Counted from the first letter of the stretch, positions 1 through 8,180 are shown. The stretch is 37,219 nt of DNA from Candidatus Auribacterota bacterium (GCA_026392015.1 JAPLCW010000116.1:1-37219); one strand, 5' to 3'. The notes: generated by a model from the sequence alone, not told the origin. Program-made: numbers and translations.

Positions 1-142
1 GGAGATGGTGATGCCGGGAGATAATGTATCGGTGGAGTGCGACTTGATCACGCCGATAGCGATGGAGAAGGGATTGCGGTTTGCGGTGAGGGAGGGCGGA
101 CGCACGGTGGGAGCGGGAAGGGTAGCGGAGGTCATAAAATAA
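1..142 (+). CDS. tuf: Elongation factor Tu, C-terminal end (partial)
   Basis: Only the last 46 codons are present, read from base 2 to the TAA at 140-142. The peptide matches the end of EF-Tu domain 3: it contains [20 protein letters not shown] and then [23 protein letters not shown]-Tu delivers aminoacyl-tRNA to the ribosome. A tuf gene directly before rpsJ is the classical str-S10 junction, which supports the call. The rest lies outside the window. Confidence 0.96.
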   Translation, partial: EMVMPGDNVSVECDLITPIAMEKGLRFAVREGGRTVGAGRVAEVIK

Positions 143-212
143 CTCGTAACGGCGAGCCGGCGAGCCGGCGTGTCGGCGAGCACGAGCATCAGGAATAGAA
201 GAGAGGCGTTAG

Positions 213-521
213 ATGGCAAAGCAGAGGATCAGGATAAGGCTCAGGGCGTATGATCACAGGGTTCTCGATCAATCGACGGAGGAGATTGTCGAAACCGCAA
301 AGAGGACGGGTGCGAAGGTGTGCGGCCCCATCCCTCTTCCGACGGAGATCGAGCGCTACACGGTGTTACGGTCGCCCCATGTGGACAAGAAATCGAGAGA
401 GCAGTTTGAAATCCGCACGCACAAGAGGCTCCTCGATATTTTGGATCCTACTGCGAAAACGGTGGATGAACTCAAAAAGCTCAACCTGCCTGCGGGCGTT
501 GACATCAAGATAAAACTCTAG
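213..521 (+). CDS. rpsJ: 30S ribosomal protein S10
   Basis: 102 residues, the usual S10 length, starting [20 protein letters not shown] and carrying the conserved [20 protein letters not shown] segment (about residues 53-72) that binds 16S rRNA and NusB. It opens the S10 operon. The present TAG stop at 519-521 is a product of a repeat insertion: removing the element at 521-713 restores a TAA stop at the same codon, five bases before the rplD ATG at 728. Confidence 0.98.
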   Translation: MAKQRIRIRLRAYDHRVLDQSTEEIVETAKRTGAKVCGPIPLPTEIERYTVLRSPHVDKKSREQFEIRTHKRLLDILDPTAKTVDELKKLNLPAGVDIKIKL

Positions 522-721
522 TAACTGCGCAGAAGCCAGAATTCAGGAGCCAGGAGTTAGAATGAGGACGTCAGCGATGACATTTGAGGACTTGGGATAC
601 GGCAATGTTTCCGAGTTAATGCAGTTATTCGAAGAGGTCAGTAAGCTACCGGAAGCTTATGCGCGATCCATTATGGATTCTGGCTCCTGGCTTCTGACTA
701 CCTGAGTAGTTACAAACTCTA
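513..721 (+). mobile_element. IS66-type MITE with stutter arms and 8-bp target duplication
   Basis: The element proper is 521-713. It begins GTAACTGCGCAGAAGCCAG and ends in the complement of GTAACTACTCAGGTAGTCAG. Its arms (about 521-562 and 675-713) are imperfect palindromes built from CAGGAG, CCAGAA and TTCAG words. It is flanked by the identical octamer AAACTCTA at 513-520 and 714-721, a perfect 8-bp target duplication. No transposase is encoded. GTAA ends with 8-bp duplications are characteristic of the IS66 family, so this is probably a non-autonomous IS66-type element. It sits exactly at the stop codon of rpsJ. Confidence 0.85.
562..705 (+). CDS. Small ORF inside the MITE (47 aa), doubtful
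   Basis: An ATG-to-TGA frame of 47 codons fills the loop and right arm of the element at 521-713. A CAGGAG at 551-556, five bases before the ATG, could be a ribosome site. The middle (MTFEDLGYGNVSELMQLFEE, then VSKLPEAYARS) looks like an amphipathic helix; the end (SGSWLLTT) is read from the repeat arm. I recognise no family. It may be a gene fragment carried by the element, or chance. Confidence 0.25.
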   Translation: MRTSAMTFEDLGYGNVSELMQLFEEVSKLPEAYARSIMDSGSWLLTT

Positions 722-736
722 AAGGATATGCAAGCG

Positions 737-1360
737 ATGGATAAGGTAAATGTGGTGGATCGAGAGGGCGGAAAAGTGGGCGAGGCTGCTGTATCTCAGA
801 AACTCCTGGATTGCCGTGCCGACGCGCAGCTCATCCACGATGTTATTGTAGGCTACCAGCGAAACCAGCGAAAGGGAAGCGCCTCAACGCTCACCAAGGG
901 AGAGGTAAGAGGATCGGGGATCAAGCCGTGGCGGCAGAAGGGAACGGGAAGGGCGAGAGCCGGGATGCGCCGTTCTCCGCTCTGGCGCGGGGGCGGGGTC
1001 ACATTCGGCCCGAAGCCGCGGGATTTCTTCAGGGAAATACCCAAGGCGATGCGGGGGAAAGCGCTCGCGGCGCTATTTGCAGATAAGATTCGCAGCGGAA
1101 ACGCGGTGATTGTCGAGCAGATAGGGGCTCCCGGAGGGAAGACAAAGGATTTTGCGCTCTGGCTCAAGAAGATCGACGCAGGGAGAAAACCGTTGATGAT
1201 CATGAAAGAGCGCAATGAGGAGGTGGCGCGGGCGGCGAGGAATATCCCCGGAGCGGATGTGGTGACGAGAGGCATGCTGAGCGCGTGGCTTCTCGCAGCG
1301 CATGACAAAATAGTGATGGAGAAGGGTGATTTTGAAGCCTTTCAGGAGCAGTTGGGATGA
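737..1360 (+). CDS. rplD: 50S ribosomal protein L4
   Basis: About 207 residues, normal for L4. The extended-loop motif KPWRQKGTGRARAGMRRSP, typical of L4, is clear. I prefer the ATG at 737 because AAAGGA at 721-726 is ten bases upstream; the in-frame ATG at 728 would be only one base from it. L4 also represses its own operon in some bacteria. rplC, which normally precedes this gene, is absent. The stop overlaps the rplW start (ATGA). Confidence 0.97.
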   Translation: MDKVNVVDREGGKVGEAAVSQKLLDCRADAQLIHDVIVGYQRNQRKGSASTLTKGEVRGSGIKPWRQKGTGRARAGMRRSPLWRGGGVTFGPKPRDFFREIPKAMRGKALAALFADKIRSGNAVIVEQIGAPGGKTKDFALWLKKIDAGRKPLMIMKERNEEVARAARNIPGADVVTRGMLSAWLLAAHDKIVMEKGDFEAFQEQLG

Positions 1361-1641
1361 GGGACATACGCAACATCATCAAAAGCCCGATCATCACCGA
1401 GAAAGCCAGCGGGAAGATGGAATCGGAGGGCAAGTACAGCTTTGAGGTCGATCGTCGGGCGAATAAGATCGAGATAAAGGCGGCCGTGGAAAAGGCGTTC
1501 AAGGTTTCCGTGACACAGGTGAATACGGTGAGCATGCGGGGCAAGAACAAGAGAGTACGCTGGCAGATCGGGAAGACGCCGGAGTGGAAGAAAGCCATTG
1601 TGACGCTCAAGAAGGGCGAGAAGATAGAATACGGAACGTAA
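1357..1641 (+). CDS. rplW: 50S ribosomal protein L23
   Basis: 94 residues with the L23 hallmarks IIKSPIITEKAS near the N-terminus and VNTVSMRGKNKRVRWQIGK in the centre. L23 lines the peptide exit and docks trigger factor and SRP. It overlaps rplD by four bases and has a CAGGAG ribosome site inside the rplD end. A TAAG/GTAAGC stutter (about 1641-1676) follows directly. Confidence 0.97.
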   Translation: MRDIRNIIKSPIITEKASGKMESEGKYSFEVDRRANKIEIKAAVEKAFKVSVTQVNTVSMRGKNKRVRWQIGKTPEWKKAIVTLKKGEKIEYGT

Positions 1642-1677
1642 GTAGCAGTAAGGAGTAAGCCGTAAGCGGTAAGCGCA
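1641..1677 (+). repeat. TAAG/GTAAGC stutter repeat
   Basis: Immediately after the rplW stop the sequence runs through AAGTAGCAGTAAGGAGTAAG and then CCGTAAGCGGTAAGC, an imperfect stutter of GTAAG words. It is a single arm here; palindromic two-armed versions occur at 5320-5428 and 6185-6272. Confidence 0.7.
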
Positions 1678-1738
1678 ATGTTTGTAGCGGATATTAAATC
1701 TATTTTGAATTTGAGTAAATAGCAAGTGGAGCAGAAAT

Positions 1739-2590
1739 ATGGGCATCAGGAAATATAGTCCTACAACACCGAGTCGGCGCTGGACCACGGGGTACGACTT
1801 CAACGAAATCACGAAACGTACCCCGGAGTGGCGATTGACGCTCGCCATGAGAAAAAAGGCCGGACGCAACTTCATGGGGCGGATCATGGTGCGGCACCGC
1901 GGAGGGGGACACAGGCGGCGCTACAGGATCATCGACTTCAAGAGGGACAAGATCAATATCCCGGCGCGGGTGGCTGCGATCGAATATGATCCGAACCGTT
2001 CGGCCAGGATTGCCCTCCTGCACTATGCGGACGGCGAGAAGAGGTACATCCTCGCGCCAATGGGACTTGCGGTCAACGACACGGTGGTTTCGGGAGAGGG
2101 GATCGAGAGTAAGATTGGCAATTGCATGCTGCTTAAGGAGATACCGCTGGGAACGATACTGCACAATATTGAACTATCCGCGGGAAAGGGCGGCATCCTC
2201 GGTCGAAGCGCCGGCTCGGCGGCGGAGCTCATGGCGCGGGAGGGCAGCTACGCGCACCTCAGGCTCCCCTCGGGAGAGGTGAGGCGCGTGAATGTGAATT
2301 GCCGGGCGACCGTCGGACAGATAGGCAATACAGAACACGAAGCGCTGAGCCTCGGCAAGGCAGGGCGCAGCAGGTGGCTCGGTCGCAGGCCGAAGGTGCG
2401 CGGTGTGGCGCAGAATCCTGTGGATCATCCGATGGGTGGAGGAGAGGGGAGATCGTCGGGGGGGAGACACCCCTGTTCCCCTACAGGCAAGCTGGCGAAG
2501 GGGGGCAAGACCCGTGGGAAGAGGAAGCCCACCTACTATATCGTTAAGCCGCGGATGAAGAAGAAAAAAGGTGCGTCAACCGCGGTGTAA
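1739..2590 (+). CDS. rplB: 50S ribosomal protein L2
   Basis: 283 residues, near the standard 275. It shows [20 protein letters not shown] in the N-terminal OB domain, [12 protein letters not shown] in the middle, and the catalytic-centre-proximal [20 protein letters not shown] near the C-terminus with the conserved His. L2 is needed for subunit association and peptidyl transfer. GGAG precedes the ATG by six bases. Confidence 0.98.
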   Translation: MGIRKYSPTTPSRRWTTGYDFNEITKRTPEWRLTLAMRKKAGRNFMGRIMVRHRGGGHRRRYRIIDFKRDKINIPARVAAIEYDPNRSARIALLHYADGEKRYILAPMGLAVNDTVVSGEGIESKIGNCMLLKEIPLGTILHNIELSAGKGGILGRSAGSAAELMAREGSYAHLRLPSGEVRRVNVNCRATVGQIGNTEHEALSLGKAGRSRWLGRRPKVRGVAQNPVDHPMGGGEGRSSGGRHPCSPTGKLAKGGKTRGKRKPTYYIVKPRMKKKKGASTAV

Positions 2591-2652
2591 AGCGGGGAAT
2601 CCGGGGCGGGAAGCCCGCTACGGTTCAAAGTTGAAAGTGTAAAGTGTAAGGC
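2591..2652 (+). repeat. Hairpin plus GTGTAAAG stutter
   Basis: Two short repeat words lie between rplB and rpsS: a GGCGGGAAGCCCGC hairpin (about 2606-2619) and a TTGAAAGTGTAAAGTGTAAG stutter (about 2630-2650). A related GTGTAAAG word recurs before rplF (7592-7612). Confidence 0.55.
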
Positions 2653-2681
2653 AGAAAAGAAATATACGTTGAGGAGAAGAC

Positions 2682-2966
2682 ATGGCGAGATCATTGAACA
2701 AGGGGCCGTATGTGGATGAGAAGCTGCTCAAGAAGATCGAGCGGCTGAACCGGCTGAACGAGCGGGGCGCGGTCAAGACCTGGGCGAGGAGGAGCACGAT
2801 TGTTCCGGATTTTGTCGGCCACACCTTCTCGGTTCACAATGGGAAGAAGTTCATCCCCGTATTTGTGACGGAGAGCATGGTCGGGCACAAGCTGGGGGAG
2901 TTTGCTCCCACACGAACCTTCAGGAAACACGGTGCGCATACGGAAAAGGCAGTAGCGGTTAAGTAG
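2682..2966 (+). CDS. rpsS: 30S ribosomal protein S19
   Basis: 94 residues, full length. [20 protein letters not shown] and the [20 protein letters not shown] / [10 protein letters not shown] signature are diagnostic. S19 forms the 30S head with S13. A GAGGAG site precedes the ATG by five bases. Confidence 0.98.
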   Translation: MARSLNKGPYVDEKLLKKIERLNRLNERGAVKTWARRSTIVPDFVGHTFSVHNGKKFIPVFVTESMVGHKLGEFAPTRTFRKHGAHTEKAVAVK

Positions 2967-3014
2967 TAACACGGCAATCACGTAATCGAGCGATCGAGAA
3001 CAGAGGATGACGGA

Positions 3015-3458
3015 ATGAAAGAGGCGAGGGCTATTGCGAACTATATCCGGCTTACGCCGCGGAAGGCGCGGCTTGTTGTGGATCTCATCCGCGGGCTTAC
3101 GACCGGCGATGCATTGAACGCCCTCTCTCTTTGCAGGAAGAGGGCCGCGCTGATTGTAAGGAAGGTCCTTGTTTCAGCGATAGCGAATGCGGGCGCGAGG
3201 GAGAAGCAGGAGGCGATGGTGGTGAGCAGGGTATATGTAGACGAGGGGCCCACCCTCAAGAGGTATATGCCGCGTGCAATGGGTCGCGCCACACCAATCA
3301 AAAAGAGAACGAGCCGGATCACGATAGTTTTGAGGGAGCAGGAAGCGAAAAAGCAAGAGGGGAAGCCGGTGAAGCGTCCCTCGCGCGGCGCGGCGGCGAC
3401 TCCCGCGGAAGAGAAAAAGGCCGGGGGTAAAAATAAGGGTACCCGAAAAATGGCGTGA
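3015..3458 (+). CDS. rplV: 50S ribosomal protein L22 with basic C-terminal tail
   Basis: 147 residues. Residues 1-110 are the L22 fold (ANYIRLTPRKARLVVDLIRG; the exit-tunnel hairpin runs through VDEGPTLKRYMPRAMGRATP). Residues about 111-147 are an extra Lys/Ala/Gly-rich tail not found in the 110-residue canonical protein. The TGA stop is followed at once by a palindromic repeat. Confidence 0.97.
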   Translation: MKEARAIANYIRLTPRKARLVVDLIRGLTTGDALNALSLCRKRAALIVRKVLVSAIANAGAREKQEAMVVSRVYVDEGPTLKRYMPRAMGRATPIKKRTSRITIVLREQEAKKQEGKPVKRPSRGAAATPAEEKKAGGKNKGTRKMA

Positions 3459-3537
3459 GCCACAGAGGACACAGAGAGCACCGAGGAAGCAGTGCTGTTA
3501 AGAATGTAGCCTCTGTGATCTCTGTGAGCTCTGTGGC
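3459..3537 (+). repeat. CACAGAG/CTCTGTG palindromic repeat
   Basis: It begins GCCACAGAGGACACAGAGAG directly after the rplV stop and ends CTCTGTGATCTCTGTGAGCT followed by CTGTGGC, so the two stutter arms are reverse complements around a short loop. Related copies lie at 32901-32986 and, degenerate, at 24331-24440. Confidence 0.85.
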
Positions 3538-3560
3538 AAAAATTGAAGGGGAGGTACGTA

Positions 3561-4232
3561 GTGGGTCAAAAAGTAAATCCGATCGGATTGAGACTCGGCA
3601 TAAATCAGGAGTGGCGTTCAAAGTGGTACGGCACAAAGCGCGACTTCGGGACAATGCTCAACGAGGATATCAAGTTACGCGCACACATCAAGGAAAGGCT
3701 CAATTTTGCCGGGGTGGCGCGGATATTGATCGAGCGATACGGCAAGAAGATCCGGGTGACGATATGGAGCGCCCGTCCGGGCATCGTGATCGGGCGGAAG
3801 GGATCCGAGGTGGACAAGCTGCGCGACGATCTCATGGTGATGACAGGGCGGGAGGTTGTTCTTGATGTGAGCGAAATCAAGAGGCCCGAGCTTGAGGCGC
3901 AGCTCGTCGCGGAAAACGTGGCGCAGCAACTGGTGAAAAGAGTTTCCTTCCGGCGGGCCATGAAGAGGGCGTTGCAGCTCACAAGGGATGCCGGCGCTGA
4001 GGGAGTGAAGATTCGCGCTTCGGGCCGTCTCGGCGGGGCGGAGATTGCACGGTCGGAAGAGTACCGGGATGGGAAGGTCCCGCTCCACACATTGCGGGCA
4101 AATATCGACTATGGCTTCACGGAGGCGCGCACATCGTACGGGCAGATCGGAGTGAAGGTGTGGATATACAAGGGCGAGAAATTGACTATGGGGGAGGTCT
4201 CTGAGCATGGTACTCCAACCCAAAAAAACTAA
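3561..4232 (+). CDS. rpsC: 30S ribosomal protein S3
   Basis: 223 residues from a GTG start at 3561, chosen because GGGGAGG lies seven bases upstream and S3 proteins begin [13 protein letters not shown]; the upstream TTG at 3543 would lack this context. The KH domain motif [13 protein letters not shown] (about residues 74-86) is present. S3 lines the mRNA entry site. It overlaps rplP by 26 bases, implying translational coupling. Confidence 0.97.
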   Translation: MGQKVNPIGLRLGINQEWRSKWYGTKRDFGTMLNEDIKLRAHIKERLNFAGVARILIERYGKKIRVTIWSARPGIVIGRKGSEVDKLRDDLMVMTGREVVLDVSEIKRPELEAQLVAENVAQQLVKRVSFRRAMKRALQLTRDAGAEGVKIRASGRLGGAEIARSEEYRDGKVPLHTLRANIDYGFTEARTSYGQIGVKVWIYKGEKLTMGEVSEHGTPTQKN

Positions 4233-4626
4233 GTATAGGAAGCAGCAGCGCGGCAGAATGAAGGGGAACGAAACCCGGGGGCTCTCGGTCAGCTTCGGCG
4301 AATACGGGCTTCAGGCCCTCGCCAGCGCGTGGATCACTACTTCGCAGATCGAGGCTGCGCGAGTTGCGATTATGCGACACCTGAATCGACGCGGCAAGGT
4401 GTGGATCAGGATCTTTCCGGACAAACCGATAACCAAGAAGCCCGCGGAGACGAGGATGGGAAAGGGAAAGGGCGCCCCAGAAACGTGGGTGGCCGTCGTG
4501 AGAAGGGGAAGGATTCTTTTTGAGATCGAAGGGGTTACAGAGGCGATGGCCCAGGAGACCCTTAGTCGAGCAGCATCAAAGCTCAATATCAAGACGAGGT
4601 TCGTGTCGCGGAGCAGAATGATATAA
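4207..4626 (+). CDS. rplP: 50S ribosomal protein L16
   Basis: 139 residues. It starts [20 protein letters not shown], inside the last codons of rpsC, and shows the [20 protein letters not shown] signature and [13 protein letters not shown]16 helps position A- and P-site tRNAs. Confidence 0.98.
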   Translation: MVLQPKKTKYRKQQRGRMKGNETRGLSVSFGEYGLQALASAWITTSQIEAARVAIMRHLNRRGKVWIRIFPDKPITKKPAETRMGKGKGAPETWVAVVRRGRILFEIEGVTEAMAQETLSRAASKLNIKTRFVSRSRMI

Positions 4627-4629
4627 CTG

Positions 4630-4701
4630 CGTGATTTGTGAATCGTCGCGCGTGAATCGTCGCGCGAATCACGAACCACGATTCACGAACGACGATTCAC
4701 G
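4630..4701 (+). repeat. CACGAATCACGATTC stutter palindrome
   Basis: A short stretch between rplP and rpmC is made of GTGAATCGTCGCGC and GATTCACGAACGACGATTCAC words in opposite orientations, giving a strong hairpin. The same words recur between rplO and secY. Confidence 0.75.
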
Positions 4702-4708
4702 GAGGTTG

Positions 4709-4936
4709 ATGGTGAAGGCGAAGGAGATTAGGGAAAAAACAACGGAAGAGTTGAATCATCTCCTCACCCAGTGGCGAGGGGAGATTTTCACGCTCAACGT
4801 TCAGGCGGTAACCGGACAGACCGGACAGTACGGGCGTGTGAGGGCGCTCAAGAAGAATATAGCGCGGGCACTCACCATTCTGCAGGAACAGGAGGGCGTG
4901 GCTACGGCACGGCGGGAGGAGAGAGAGGCATCATGA
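4709..4936 (+). CDS. rpmC: 50S ribosomal protein L29
   Basis: 75 residues from the ATG at 4709 (GGAGG four bases upstream). It is the expected coiled-coil hairpin: MVKAKEIREKTTEELNHLLT, then YGRVRALKKNIARALTIL. The frame is open further upstream but that part is repeat sequence. The stop overlaps rpsQ. Confidence 0.95.
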   Translation: MVKAKEIREKTTEELNHLLTQWRGEIFTLNVQAVTGQTGQYGRVRALKKNIARALTILQEQEGVATARREEREAS

Positions 4937-5355
4937 CAGTGAAGGGGAGGGGTAAGAAAAAGTTGCGCCAGGGCACAGTTGTGTCCGATAAGATGAAAAA
5001 GACTTTGGTCGTGGATGTTGAGAGATCCTACCGGCATCCGCGGTATGCAAAGGTGATACGGGCGATATCTCGCTGTTACGTCCACGATGAAAAGGGAGAG
5101 GCGCATCAGGGGGACATTATCCGCATTGTGGAGTGCAGGCCATTGAGCAAGCTCAAGAGATGGCGCATGCTCGAGATTGTGAAGAAGGGGAGAGGCCTGC
5201 AGGACCGGACGAAGAGCGAAGAAGAAGTGCGGGAGCTCCATGAGGAGCTGCGCGAAGATTCCGCCGAGGCCTTGCCCGCGACAGAAGAAGCGCAGGATAC
5301 AGCACAGGATGAGGTGAAAATAAATTCAGAATATCCGGATAGCGATAAGGCTTAA
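4933..5355 (+). CDS. rpsQ: 30S ribosomal protein S17 with long acidic tail partly encoded by a repeat
   Basis: 140 residues against about 85 for typical S17. Residues 1-85 hold the OB fold with GTVVSDKMKKTLVVDVERSY and the conserved GDIIRIVECRPLSKLKRWRM. The rest is a Glu-rich tail; its last twelve or so codons (INSEYPDSDKA, 5319-5355) are read from the same repeat family that lies wholly downstream of rplX, so the natural C-terminus was replaced or extended by repeat sequence. The start is fixed by the ATGA overlap with rpmC. Confidence 0.95.
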   Translation: MTVKGRGKKKLRQGTVVSDKMKKTLVVDVERSYRHPRYAKVIRAISRCYVHDEKGEAHQGDIIRIVECRPLSKLKRWRMLEIVKKGRGLQDRTKSEEEVRELHEELREDSAEALPATEEAQDTAQDEVKINSEYPDSDKA

Positions 5356-5428
5356 GCCGTACGTGATACAGATAATGCTTAGTACTTACCGCTTACCACT
5401 TAGGGCTGATTTTGAATTTTGAATATTA
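5320..5428 (+). repeat. AATTCAGAAT / GTAAGC palindromic repeat, copy 1
   Basis: Reads AAATTCAGAATATCC, then ATAGCGATAAGGCTTAAGCC, a loop, then inverse words CTTAGTACTTACCGCTTACC and ACTTAGGGCTGAT. The first 36 bases lie inside rpsQ. Copy 2 at 6185-6272 has the same order of modules. Confidence 0.8.
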
Positions 5429-5440
5429 TGGGGTGGATGT

Positions 5441-5809
5441 ATGATACAGCTTCGCACAAGATGTGAAGTAGCGGATAACACAGGGGCGCGGCTCATTTCC
5501 TGCATCAAGGTGCTGGGTGGATCCGGCCGCCGCTATGCCCACGTGGGGGATGTCATTATCGCAAATGTCAAAGAGGCGACTCCGGACGGTATCGTAAAAA
5601 AGGGCGAAGTGGTTCGAGGAGTCGTGGTGAGGACACGCCAGCCGATCCGCCGCGAGGACGGGTCACTGCTCCGATTTGACAGGAATGCGATCGTGATCAT
5701 CGATAATCTGAACAACCCGAAGGGGACGAGAATATTCGGCCCCGTGGCGAGGGAATTGAGAGAGAAGAATTTCATGAAGATCATTTCTCTCGCTCCGGAA
5801 GTCATATAA
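5441..5809 (+). CDS. rplN: 50S ribosomal protein L14
   Basis: 122 residues, exactly the standard length. [17 protein letters not shown] and [16 protein letters not shown] are diagnostic. L14 forms an intersubunit bridge. GGGTGGA lies upstream of the ATG. Confidence 0.98.
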   Translation: MIQLRTRCEVADNTGARLISCIKVLGGSGRRYAHVGDVIIANVKEATPDGIVKKGEVVRGVVVRTRQPIRREDGSLLRFDRNAIVIIDNLNNPKGTRIFGPVARELREKNFMKIISLAPEVI

Positions 5810-5845
5810 ACAAGTAGTCAGTAGTTAGGGAACAGAGGTAAAGAC

Positions 5846-6181
5846 ATGCAGGCAAAAACGCGGATCAAAAAAGAAGATATTGTCATCGCAACGTCGGGGA
5901 AAGAGCGCTTCGCAAGAAAAACGGGAAGGGTCCTCAAAATCTTCCCGGAGAAGGGAAGAGCGATTGTGGAGGGCTTTAATCTTGCGAAGAGGCATATGCG
6001 TCCCACGCAGAAGAATCCGAAGGGGGGAATTGTCCAGCGCGAGGGGTCGATAAACCTCTCGAATATCATGCTCTATTGCCCGAGATGCCAGAGGGGGACT
6101 CGCGTGGGAAACCGGTTGCTCACCGATGGGACAAAGGTGCGGTACTGCCGGAAGTGTGAGGAAGTTATTGGAAAGACGTAA
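5846..6181 (+). CDS. rplX: 50S ribosomal protein L24, zinc-ribbon form
   Basis: 111 residues. The KOW segment is at residues 7-40 (KKEDIVIATSGKERFARKTG), followed by VEGFNLAKRHMRP. The C-terminal half has CPRC (78-81) and CRKC (101-104), a zinc ribbon found in many but not all bacterial L24 proteins. L24 initiates 50S assembly. Stop codons TAA TAA are followed by repeat copy 2. Confidence 0.97.
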   Translation: MQAKTRIKKEDIVIATSGKERFARKTGRVLKIFPEKGRAIVEGFNLAKRHMRPTQKNPKGGIVQREGSINLSNIMLYCPRCQRGTRVGNRLLTDGTKVRYCRKCEEVIGKT

Positions 6182-6184
6182 TAA

Positions 6185-6272
6185 AAATTCAGAATTTCCA
6201 GATAGCAATAAGGAGTAAGCCGTAAGCTATAAGCAAGATACTTACTGCTTAGCGCTTACAACTTAGGGCTGA
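6185..6272 (+). repeat. AATTCAGAAT / GTAAGC palindromic repeat, copy 2
   Basis: Same modules as 5320-5428: AAATTCAGAATTTCCAGATA, GGAGTAAGCCGTAAGC, then inverse TTACTGCTTAGCGCTTAC and ACTTAGGGCTGAT. It fills the rplX-rplE gap and stops just before the rplE ribosome site. Confidence 0.8.
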
Positions 6273-6284
6273 TAAAGGTGATAT

Positions 6285-6833
6285 ATGTCACGATTGCTCG
6301 ATAAATATAGAAATGAAATTACGCCCGAGTTGATGAAGCAGTTCGGGTACACGAATCGTCTCCAGGTGCCGCGGCTCAAGAAGATCGTGATCAATATGGG
6401 TGTGGGCGAAGCCACCCAGGATAGCAAGATCCTTGACGATGCTGCGGCGGATCTTGCTCTTGTCTCTGGGCAGCGTCCCATGTTGACAAAATCGACCAAG
6501 AGCATATCAAACTTTAAATTGCGTATCGGACTGAAAGTCGGATGCAAGGTAACGCTCAGGGGAAAGATGATGTATGAGTTTCTCGATCGCCTTGTGAGTG
6601 TGGGGCTTCCCCGGATACGCGATTTCAGGGGGGCGTCGCTAAAATCGTTTGATGGGAGGGGAAACTACTCCCTCGGACTTTCGGAGCAGATTGTATTCCC
6701 CGAGCTGGATCTGGACAAGGTGAAAAGGGTCCAGGGTATGGATATCGTGATGGTGACGACCGCGAAGACGGATGAGGAGGCGAAGGCATTGCTCCAGCTC
6801 ATGGGGATGCCGTTTACGAAAAAGCAGGCATGA
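6285..6833 (+). CDS. rplE: 50S ribosomal protein L5
   Basis: 182 residues, full length. [20 protein letters not shown], the P-site loop region [25 protein letters not shown] and a C-terminal [17 protein letters not shown]-like segment identify L5, which binds 5S rRNA and contacts P-site tRNA. Confidence 0.98.
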   Translation: MSRLLDKYRNEITPELMKQFGYTNRLQVPRLKKIVINMGVGEATQDSKILDDAAADLALVSGQRPMLTKSTKSISNFKLRIGLKVGCKVTLRGKMMYEFLDRLVSVGLPRIRDFRGASLKSFDGRGNYSLGLSEQIVFPELDLDKVKRVQGMDIVMVTTAKTDEEAKALLQLMGMPFTKKQA

Positions 6834-6840
6834 GTCCGAG

Positions 6841-6886
6841 GGACATACGACGTAAGATCTAAGACGTAAGACATAAGACGAGAGAA
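6841..6886 (+). repeat. GACGTAAGAC stutter
   Basis: Between rplE and rpsN the sequence reads ACATACGACGTAAGATCTAA and then GACGTAAGACATAAGACGAG, a direct stutter of (A)GACGTAAG with no inverted partner. Confidence 0.65.
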
Positions 6887-6895
6887 GAGGAGTTT

Positions 6896-7081
6896 ATGGC
6901 AAAGAAATCGCAGGTAGTGAAGTCGCAGCGCGAGCCGAAGTTTATGGTGCGCAAATATCACCGCTGTTTGAAGTGTGGGCGAAGGAGAGGGTATTTGCGC
7001 AAATTTCAGCTATGCAGAATATGTTTTCGGCTTCTTGCCTCGAAAGGGGAGATCCCCGGGGTTGTGAAGGCCAGTTGGTAG
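6896..7081 (+). CDS. rpsN: 30S ribosomal protein S14, zinc-binding short form
   Basis: 61 residues, the short S14 type Z. Zinc ligands are CLKC (24-27) and CRIC (40-43); [14 protein letters not shown] is the standard end. GAAGAGGAG lies five bases from the ATG. Confidence 0.97.
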   Translation: MAKKSQVVKSQREPKFMVRKYHRCLKCGRRRGYLRKFQLCRICFRLLASKGEIPGVVKASW

Positions 7082-7087
7082 GAAGAG

Positions 7088-7156
7088 CGAAGGAAACCGC
7101 TGAGAACACTGAAGTCACTGAGGATCTGATTCGCAGTTCAGTGTCTTCAGTGGTGT
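7088..7156 (+). repeat. CACTGAAG / CTTCAGTG palindrome
   Basis: Directly after rpsN, AACCGCTGAGAACACTGAAG and TCACTGAGG are answered by CAGTTCAGTGTCTTCAGTGG, giving an imperfect hairpin of CACTGA words. Confidence 0.7.
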
Positions 7157-7174
7157 GAAGGGAAAGGTAACGAT

Positions 7175-7573
7175 ATGACAATGACTGACCCGGTAGCAGA
7201 TATGCTCACCAGGATTCGAAATGCGAACAAGGCGCGGAATGAATACGTGGATATACCGAGCTCCAAAATCAAGCTGAACCTCACCCGGCTTCTCAAAAGC
7301 GAGGGATATATAGAGGATTTTAAGGTTGTCGATATAGGGCTCCAGGGAGTCCTGCGGTTGTTCCTCAAGTACACGCCGGAGGGAGAGAGGGTGATCACCG
7401 GATTGAAGAAGATCAGCACTCCGGGGGGAAGAAGGTATGTGGGTGTGAAGAAGATGACTGCACCGTTGGGAGGATTAGGAATTGCTGTTCTCTCCACTCC
7501 CAAAGGGATGATGACGGATCGCCAGGCGCGCGACGCGGGTGTCGGGGGCGAGGTGCTCTGTTATGTATGGTAG
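7175..7573 (+). CDS. rpsH: 30S ribosomal protein S8
   Basis: 132 residues beginning MTMTDPVADMLTRIRNANKA, and ending GLGIAVLSTPKGMMTDRQAR and GGEVLCYVW, all standard S8 features. S8 binds the central 16S domain and in E. coli represses the spc operon. Confidence 0.98.
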   Translation: MTMTDPVADMLTRIRNANKARNEYVDIPSSKIKLNLTRLLKSEGYIEDFKVVDIGLQGVLRLFLKYTPEGERVITGLKKISTPGGRRYVGVKKMTAPLGGLGIAVLSTPKGMMTDRQARDAGVGGEVLCYVW

Positions 7574-7631
7574 TAACTACGGCAAATAAGTTTGAAGTGT
7601 ACGGTGTAAAGAAAAACAAAGGAAACAGACT

Positions 7632-8180
7632 ATGTCGAGGGTGGGAAAGAAGCCGGTTGAATTAGTTGAGGGGGTTCAGGCGAAAATCGAAGGGCGCCGG
7701 GTTATCGTGAAAGGCCCCAAGGGTGAGCTAAGTCTGAATATGCACGAAAATATCTCCGCCGCACTGGAGGGGCAAAAGATCCTCGTGGGGTGCGCGGCCG
7801 ACACGAAGGGCTGCAGCGCGTTGCAGGGCGTGACGCGAACGCTTATCGCGAATATGGTGCAGGGAGTTACCCAGGGTTATGAGAAGGTGCTTCAGATCGT
7901 GGGTGTGGGGTATAAGGCCAAGGTTGAGGGGCAAAGCCTTGTGCTGCAACTCGGATTCTCCCATCCCATCAGCTACCCGATCCCCCCGGGGATAAAGATT
8001 GTGCCTGGCAAAGAGAACACGTTGACGGTTTCCGGGTGTGATAAGCAGGTCGTGGGATTGGTGTCCGCGGAAATCAGGGGCTTCTATCCGCCCGAACCGT
8101 ATAAGGGGAAAGGCATACGCTACAAGGACGAGTGGGTCAGGCGCAAGGCAGGCAAGGCGGTTGCGACTACGGCGTCCTAG
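7632..8180 (+). CDS. rplF: 50S ribosomal protein L6
   Basis: 182 residues with two L6 repeats. MSRVGKKPVELVEGVQAKIE starts it; LQLGFSHPISYPIPPGI and PYKGKGIRYKDEWVRRKAGK are diagnostic. The stop TAG is the first base triplet of a repeat that also abuts the stop of the gene at 33276. Confidence 0.98.
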   Translation: MSRVGKKPVELVEGVQAKIEGRRVIVKGPKGELSLNMHENISAALEGQKILVGCAADTKGCSALQGVTRTLIANMVQGVTQGYEKVLQIVGVGYKAKVEGQSLVLQLGFSHPISYPIPPGIKIVPGKENTLTVSGCDKQVVGLVSAEIRGFYPPEPYKGKGIRYKDEWVRRKAGKAVATTAS

